NCBI RefSeq assembly: GCF_018326305.1
Contig: NZ_AP023416.1
Span: forward strand, 682,001 to 746,000
Source: Vescimonas fastidiosa
GTDB taxonomy: Bacteria > Bacillota > Clostridia > Oscillospirales > Oscillospiraceae
Direction of reading: 5' to 3'
DNA length: 64,000 nucleotides
The position numbers were made by a program, and so were the translations under genes. This document shows, one piece after another, positions 59,760-64,000 of the stretch. Position 1 is the stretch's first letter. Each line of letters begins with the position of its first letter. Under the pieces are notes generated by a model. It made no database searches, was not told the origin of the DNA, and saw only the letters and a program-made list of their open reading frames with translations.

Positions 59760-60920
59760 TTACAGGCCGAACAGCTCTGCCAGCCTGCTCTCATCCAGCT
59801 TGGAGCCGATAACGCACAGCCGCCCGGTATAGTCCGCCGGGCCGAAGCGCACCTCGTGCTCCTGGGGCACATAGTCAAAGTGCAGCCACTTTCCGCCCTC
59901 GCAGGGAACGATGCCCTTGGCCCGGAGAATTGCGCCGTATTCGCCGCCGTCCAGAGCCGTGAGAATGCGGTCGATGTCCGCCTCCGTAAAGGTCTTGGGC
60001 GTCTCCGCGCCCCAGCTGGTGAACACCTCGTCGGCGTGGTGATGATGGTGGTGGCAGGCGCACGCCGGGTCGTCGCACTCGCCGTCGTGGTGGTGATGCT
60101 CGTGTTCATGTTCATGGTCGTGGTCATGGTCGTGGCAGCATCCGTCGTGGTCGTGGTGATGGTGCTCCTCGTCCTCCTCGTGGTCGTGATGGTCGTGGTC
60201 ATGATGATGCTCGCCCTCATCGTGGTCATCATGGTCATCATGGTCATGGTGATGATGGTGATGCTCCTCCTCCTCGGCCTCGTGCTCGGCCCGGATGCGC
60301 TCCATCAGCTCGTCCGCCAGAGACACCTTCTCCATGGCGGCCAGGATGGTCTTGCCGTCCAGCTGGTCCCAGGGGGTGGTGATAATGGCGGCGTCCTTGT
60401 TTTTCTCCCGCAGCAGGGCCACGGCGGCCTCCAGCTTCTCGGGGCTCACCTTCTGGGTGCGGCTGAGGATGATGGTACCGGCGGTCTCGATTTGGTTGTT
60501 GTAAAACTCACCGAAGTTCTTCATGTAGACCTTTACCTTGGAGGCGTCGGCCACGGTGACAAAGCTGCTCAGCTTCATCTCCGGCACATCCTTCACGGTG
60601 TTCTCCACCGCCAGGATCACATCGGAGAGCTTCCCCACGCCCGAGGGCTCAATGAGGATGCGGTCCGGGGCAAACTGCTTCTGCACATCCACCAGCGCCC
60701 GGCCAAAGTCGCCCACCAGGGAGCAGCAAATGCACCCGGAGGACATCTCGCTGATCTGCACCCCGGCGTCCTTCAAAAACCCGCCGTCAATGCTGATCTC
60801 ACCGAACTCGTTTTCAATGAGCACCAGCTTCTCGCCCTTGTAGGCCTCCGCCAGCATCTTCTTAATAAGCGTGGTTTTTCCCGCGCCCAAAAAGCCGGAC
60901 ACAATATCAATTTTAGTCAT
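59760..60920 (-). CDS. CobW/COG0523 metallochaperone GTPase with His-rich insert
   Basis: A 386-residue GTPase of the CobW/ZNG class, which delivers zinc or another metal. Walker A is SGFLGAGKTT, ENEFGEISID and the metal-binding CxCC motif SSGCICCSL follow, and SRTQK fills the usual guanine-specificity position. Between residues about 215 and 300 is an insert with 37 His, many Asp/Glu and five Cys. The C-terminal CobW-C domain (WLHFDYVPQEHEVRF) is intact. AAAGGAAG precedes ATG 60920. Metal preference is not visible; zinc is the usual guess. Confidence 0.9.
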   Translation of the reverse strand: MTKIDIVSGFLGAGKTTLIKKMLAEAYKGEKLVLIENEFGEISIDGGFLKDAGVQISEMSSGCICCSLVGDFGRALVDVQKQFAPDRILIEPSGVGKLSDVILAVENTVKDVPEMKLSSFVTVADASKVKVYMKNFGEFYNNQIETAGTIILSRTQKVSPEKLEAAVALLREKNKDAAIITTPWDQLDGKTILAAMEKVSLADELMERIRAEHEAEEEEHHHHHHDHDDHDDHDEGEHHHDHDHHDHEEDEEHHHHDHDGCCHDHDHDHEHEHEHHHHDGECDDPACACHHHHHHADEVFTSWGAETPKTFTEADIDRILTALDGGEYGAILRAKGIVPCEGGKWLHFDYVPQEHEVRFGPADYTGRLCVIGSKLDESRLAELFGL

Positions 60921-61014
60921 AATTCGTGCTTCCTTTCTGACTTTTGTATATAAAAATATAATGTGTAAACTATATCCATATCCGTAGGGGCGACTCTTGC
61001 GGTCGCCCGTGGGA

Positions 61015-61130
61015 GGGGAAATCGGCGAAGCGCCGCCAGTGGCGGATGAAGCGAGCCGGTTTCGAGGAAGTGCCCCGATTGGCGGGCACGACAGTGCCCG
61101 TCAGTCAGTCGGCACAACGGTGGGCAAGAG
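61015..61130 (+). repeat. S-family structured repeat, divergent copy S3
   Basis: Shares GCGC-CGCCAGTGGCG-GATGAAGCGA with the S1 core GCGC-TGCCAGTGGCA-GAGGAAGCGA; the stem pair changed from TGCC/GGCA to CGCC/GGCG. It too sits between the halves of a short palindrome (GGGAGGGG ... CCCCTCCCC). Confidence 0.6.
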
Positions 61131-61257
61131 AGCCCCTCCCCTACGGAAGCGTAACAAGAACTGTGGCGAAGGGGGGCGTCGGGGACGCCGCCCCCTACAA
61201 AGTTCTATCGGTGAATGGTGCGTAGGGACTGATGTAGGCATTGGCTCGCCCTACCGC

Positions 61258-61548
61258 ACTTCATGTTACGCGAATGCCTCCGGCGGGGCACTTTCTGTCA
61301 CCAGCGACAGAAAGTACCCAAAGAACGCCGCCAAAACCAATGGTTTTGGAATCCTTGCGCGGGCGTGGTGCGGAATGTATCGGGGCCTTTCATCTCCGCG
61401 AATAAAACAGTACAAATCCGTTTCGTGCTTTCGCATTGCCTCAGGCTCTATCCACCGCGACGCGCTCCGCGCTTGTGCTGCCCGTCCTAACAGGGTGGCC
61501 CTCTGCGTCTACCGCGCGGCGCGATGCTCACATCGCGCCCTACGAAGT
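61258..61548. repeat. Element T: single ~290-bp structured intergenic sequence
   Basis: Begins with GGCGGGGCACTTTCT and the hairpin ACTTTCTGTC-ACCA-GCGACAGAAAGT then ACCCAAAGAACG; further on there is CCAAAACC-AAT-GGTTTTGG. Motifs of the form CACTTTCT...AGAAAGTACCCAAAG are, to my knowledge, dispersed in many bacterial genomes. Only one copy is in the window; short reading frames inside lack ribosome sites. Confidence 0.5.
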
Positions 61549-61949
61549 TCTATCGGTAAACGCTCCGTAGGGGACGATGCCTACATCGTCCCGCTTACCG
61601 CACCTCTTATAACCCGTCCGTAGGGCGGCGTGCCCTCACGCCGCCGTGATGGTGCGGTGGTTATCGGGCGGCGGGCTGAGGGCAGCCCGCCCTACGCACT
61701 GCACTCCTTGTAATGTGTCATTGCGAGACCAGTTCGCAAACTGGTGTGGCAATCCGTACCCCCGTCCCTCGGCCCCCTTGCCTAAAGGGGGCTGGCACGG
61801 CGAAGCTGTGACTGGGGGATTCCACTCTGCGGCGCACTTCTTGGGCCGGGGCATCCCTCTTATCCTATTTATCTTATCCCATTTTCCGAAAAAAGCAAGG
61901 CTTCCCCTGTGAATTTTTTGTGATACGCGCCACATCTGCTTTTTTCCTG

Positions 61950-61978
61950 TTGCCAAACGCCCCGACTTGTAGTAAAAT
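61950..61978 (+). promoter_or_regulatory. Promoter of the SRP RNA gene
   Basis: TTGCCA at 61950-61955, 17-base spacer, TAAAAT at 61973-61978; transcription would begin near 61985-61991. Confidence 0.75.
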
Positions 61979-61990
61979 AACCCTGTTGAC

Positions 61991-62129
61991 AGTCCTCCGT
62001 GTGAAGCTGCGGAGCCGGTCTTGCGCAATGGATGCCCACGAATCATGTCAGGCGGGGAACCGAGCAGCATTAAGAGGGATCATTCATGTGCCGCAAGGGC
62101 GCCGGCTCTGTGGCTTCATGGGGAGGACT
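61991..62129 (+). ncRNA. ffs: Signal recognition particle RNA
   Basis: The RNA core of SRP, which with Ffh targets nascent membrane and secreted proteins. The ends AGTCCTCC and GGAGGACT pair; next GTGAAGC / GCTTCAT and GGAGCCGG / CCGGCTCT pair, giving a long rod. The conserved domain IV is CATGTCAGGCGGGGAACC followed by GAGCAGCATTAAG and TCATGTGCCGCAAGGG, very close to Bacillus scRNA, with the GGAA tetraloop at 62056-62059. The length of about 139 is between the short and the long Bacillus type; Alu domain helices are not evident. As in Bacillus it lies just before dnaX. Confidence 0.92.
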
Positions 62130-62245
62130 ATCTATTTTCGCAAAAATTCCAAAGGAATTTTCACGAAAAGATTTACAGCCCGCTGCGCGCGTAATTTTTG
62201 CGCAAAGCGCAAAAATTCCACACCGGCGGGCTAAACGGTTTTTGG
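62130..62245 (+). repeat. R-family structured element, copy R5 (5' half)
   Basis: Between SRP RNA and dnaX. Hairpin A TTTTCG-CA-AAAATTCC / GGAATTTT-CA-CGAAAA, then CAGCCCGCTGCGCGCGTAAT, hairpin B AATTTTTGCGC-AAA-GCGCAAAAATT, TTCCACAC and GGCGGGCTAAACGG. The 3' half (hairpins C and D) is missing. Here the closing stem is AGCCCGC/GCGGGCT, fully paired. Confidence 0.82.
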
Positions 62246-62259
62246 GAAACCGATTTTTA
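62236..62259 (+). terminator. Terminator-like hairpin next to the dnaX ribosome site
   Basis: CGGTTT-TTGGG-AAACCG followed by ATTTTTAT and, 3 bases on, the AAGGGAGG of dnaX. Weak (six base pairs) but arranged like an attenuator. Confidence 0.5.
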
Positions 62260-62275
62260 TAAGGGAGGCAGGCCC

Positions 62276-64000
62276 ATGTATCAGGCACTCTATCGCAAGT
62301 GGCGGCCCATCACCTTTTCTCAGGTGGTCGGCCAAGAGCATATCACCGATACCCTTCGGCGTCAGGTGGCTGAGGGCCGCACGGGCCACGCCTACCTTTT
62401 CACCGGCACCCGGGGTACCGGCAAGACCACCTGCGCCCGGATCCTGGCCAAGGCCATCAACTGCCTGCATCCTGTGGACGGCGCCCCCTGCAATCAGTGT
62501 GAGGCCTGCCGGGGCATCGACGAGGGCCGCCTGCTGGACATCACCGAGCTGGACGCCGCCAGCAACAACGGCGTGGACAGCGTCCGGGCCCTTCGGGAGG
62601 AGGCGGTGTATACCCCCTCGGTGCTGAAAAAGCGTGTGTATATCATCGATGAGGTGCATATGCTCTCCACCCCCGCCTTTAACGCTCTGCTTAAAATCCT
62701 GGAGGAGCCGCCGGAGCATCTGGTGTTCATCCTGGCTACCACGGAGCTGCATAAGGTCCCGGCCACCATCCTCTCCCGCTGCCAGCGCTATTCCTTCAAG
62801 CGTATCCTGCCCCGAGACATCGCCCGTCAGCTTCGCTACATCGCCGGGGAGGAGCAGATTGACCTGACCCCGGACGGGGCGGATATTCTGGCCCGGATGG
62901 CAGGCGGCGCCATGCGTGACGCGCTGAGCCTGCTGGACCAGTGCCGCAGCTTTGAGGGGACCTTGAGTGCTTCGGCTATTTTGAACCTTCTGGGTTTGGC
63001 AGGGGGAGTGCAGACCGCCCGGCTCATGGAACTGCTTCTGAAGCGGGACGCCCGGGAAGCCCTGCTGCTGCTGGATCAGCTCTACCGGGACGGAAAGGAC
63101 ATCGCCGCCCTGCTGCGGGAGCTGTCGGACCTGTGCCGGGACCTACTGATCCTGCACACGGCCCCGGAGGGCGGCGCGGCTCTGCTGACGGGACTGTATG
63201 AGGAAAAGACCCTCTCGGCTCTGGGCGCGAACGCGTCGGGCAGTCGCCTGTTCTATATGGCGGAGGTTTTGGGGCAGACCCTGGCCCGCCTCAGCGACAG
63301 CGGCTCTCTCCGCACCGAGGCGGAGCTGTGCCTGCTGAAGCTCTGCGACGAAAGCCTCTGCGGAGACCTCTCGGCCCTGAACACCCGCCTGGAGCGGCTG
63401 GAAAAGGCGGCGGCCAAGGGCTTTGCGGCCCCGGCTTCGGAAAGCACTTCGGCCCCGGCCGTGCCGCAGCCGGAAATCCGCCAACCCATTCCCTCCGCTC
63501 CGGCCCCCAAGGCCCAGCCTGTCCCGGCCAAGCCGGAGCCGAAAATTCAGCCCGCCCCGGCGGAAAAAGCCCCGGCACCGTCCGAGCCGAAAGCGGCGGC
63601 CTCCGCCCGGGAGGACGGCGAAATTTGGGCCCGCCTGCAAAACCAGTATAAGGCCGGGCTGCGGACGGATAAGCGGGTGTTTCTGAATCGGGCCAGCGGC
63701 GTCCTGTCCGGCGGCGTGCTCACCGTCACCTGCCCGGACGATATGGTCAAAAGATATTTGGACTGCCCCGAGGTAAACGGGGTGCTTCAGAGCGTCACCG
63801 AGGCCCAGTGCGGAAGCCCGGTCCGGGTGGTGTTCACCCTGGGGAGCGGAAAGTCCGCCCCGCTGCACCGGTCTGACACCGAATCGGCACCGCCAAAGCG
63901 CACCAAACCGGCACCAAACAGCACCGAATCGGCACCGTCTGTCCCGGCGGAAAAGCCCGCCGAAACGCCCCCCTGGGAGGCCCCGCCCCCTGCGTCGGAC
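62276..64000 (+). CDS. dnaX: DNA polymerase III gamma/tau subunit (partial, runs off the window)
   Basis: Clamp-loader ATPase of the replicase; 575 codons are present with no stop before the edge. It starts MYQALYRKWRPITFSQVVGQ after AAGGGAGG. Walker A is FTGTRGTGKTTC, a zinc module has Cys in NCLHP and CNQCEAC, Walker B is VYIIDEVHML, sensor 1 TTELHKVP and the SRC motif ILSRCQR. The region from about residue 385 to 445 is Pro/Ala/Lys-rich linker, followed by the tau-type domain (EIWARLQNQYKAGLRTDKR). Further Pro-rich linker reaches the window end. Confidence 0.95.
   Translation, partial: MYQALYRKWRPITFSQVVGQEHITDTLRRQVAEGRTGHAYLFTGTRGTGKTTCARILAKAINCLHPVDGAPCNQCEACRGIDEGRLLDITELDAASNNGVDSVRALREEAVYTPSVLKKRVYIIDEVHMLSTPAFNALLKILEEPPEHLVFILATTELHKVPATILSRCQRYSFKRILPRDIARQLRYIAGEEQIDLTPDGADILARMAGGAMRDALSLLDQCRSFEGTLSASAILNLLGLAGGVQTARLMELLLKRDAREALLLLDQLYRDGKDIAALLRELSDLCRDLLILHTAPEGGAALLTGLYEEKTLSALGANASGSRLFYMAEVLGQTLARLSDSGSLRTEAELCLLKLCDESLCGDLSALNTRLERLEKAAAKGFAAPASESTSAPAVPQPEIRQPIPSAPAPKAQPVPAKPEPKIQPAPAEKAPAPSEPKAAASAREDGEIWARLQNQYKAGLRTDKRVFLNRASGVLSGGVLTVTCPDDMVKRYLDCPEVNGVLQSVTEAQCGSPVRVVFTLGSGKSAPLHRSDTESAPPKRTKPAPNSTESAPSVPAEKPAETPPWEAPPPASD

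Larger units (their letters stand above)
60980..61830. repeat. Repeat island (61.0-61.8 kb)
   Basis: Short palindromes at about 60984, 61170, 61220, 61540, 61570, 61620 and 61660, element S3, element T, a TGTCATTGCGA repeat at 61717 and a GGCCCCCTTGCC repeat at 61770. No gene is supported. Confidence 0.85.

Noticed and set aside
58479..60953. 824-codon plus-strand frame across two CobW genes
   Set aside because: It is the complement of the two GTPases; its Val/Met-rich runs mirror the His codons of the insert.
61263..61490. 75-codon frame inside element T
   Set aside because: No Shine-Dalgarno, no recognisable domain, and the segment is built of hairpins.

Overview
The window is a GC-rich (roughly 60 percent by eye) chromosomal segment that looks like an anaerobic, spore-forming member of the Clostridia, most likely an Oscillospiraceae-type gut bacterium. 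The pointers are a SpoIID protein, a DUF1540 protein, an L27 with the Firmicute N-terminal leader next to its protease Prp, an SRP RNA directly in front of dnaX, M-box and yybP-ykoY riboswitches, TmcAL, TrmFO, FtsEX with a PcsB-like hydrolase, and sigma-A promoters close to TTGCAA-17-TATAAT. The genus is an inference. No rRNA, tRNA, prophage, CRISPR array or complete transposase was seen.

Layout. 0-5 kb: spoIID, then a response regulator / histidine kinase / HtrA-type protease operon. 5-9 kb (minus): a TSUP carrier split into two genes, a DUF1540 protein, mgtE under an M-box, and a beta-helix protein. 9-17 kb: htpG and the str cluster (L7Ae-like, rpsL, rpsG, fusA, tuf). 17-23 kb: ridA, small unknowns, tmcAL, the mtnN-luxS pair, and rplU-prp-rpmA. 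23-31 kb: a P-type cation ATPase behind a manganese riboswitch, type 4 uracil-DNA glycosylase, a CmpB-like membrane protein, an alpha/beta hydrolase and glpK. 31-44 kb: zinc-ribbon and DUF4830 proteins, rsuA-like, a CdaR-like regulator, ftsE-ftsX-M23 peptidase, greA-lysS, a decayed MATE/regulator pair and an intact MATE pump. 44-52 kb: a housekeeping run (SpoU methyltransferase, dprA, topA, trmFO, plsX, acpP, rnc). 52-53 kb: a partly decayed ferredoxin-thioredoxin reductase / thioredoxin locus. 53-61 kb (minus): MBL hydrolase, D-aminoacylase, a second two-component system, a DUF4340 lipoprotein and two CobW/COG0523 GTPases, one with 37 histidines in a short stretch. 61-64 kb: SRP RNA and the start of dnaX, which runs off the edge.

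The intergenic space is unusually rich in structured repeats. The most striking is a family called R here, with five copies at about 8.06, 11.29, 16.55, 58.72 and 62.13 kb. Single-stranded blocks are conserved (for example TGCTGCGCGCATAAT and TTCCACAC), but the hairpin arms between them differ in sequence from copy to copy while staying self-complementary. That pattern of compensatory change argues for a maintained folded RNA (or single-stranded DNA) and is the best candidate here for an undescribed element. A second family (S, three copies) sits inside the loops of a very abundant short palindrome (GTAGGGG...CCC) that exists in a handful of stem types, including a four-unit, 52-bp tandem array. 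A third composite repeat (TGTCATTGCGA...GGCAATCC followed by GGCCCCCTTGCC...) recurs about ten times.

Functional themes are metal homeostasis (MgtE under an M-box, a P-type ATPase under a Mn riboswitch, His-rich CobW), translation and its quality control, cell-envelope remodelling (SpoIID, FtsEX-M23, HtrA, PlsX-AcpP) and thiol redox. Twice, a terminator-like hairpin lies directly against a Shine-Dalgarno sequence (DUF1540 gene, dnaX), which suggests attenuation.
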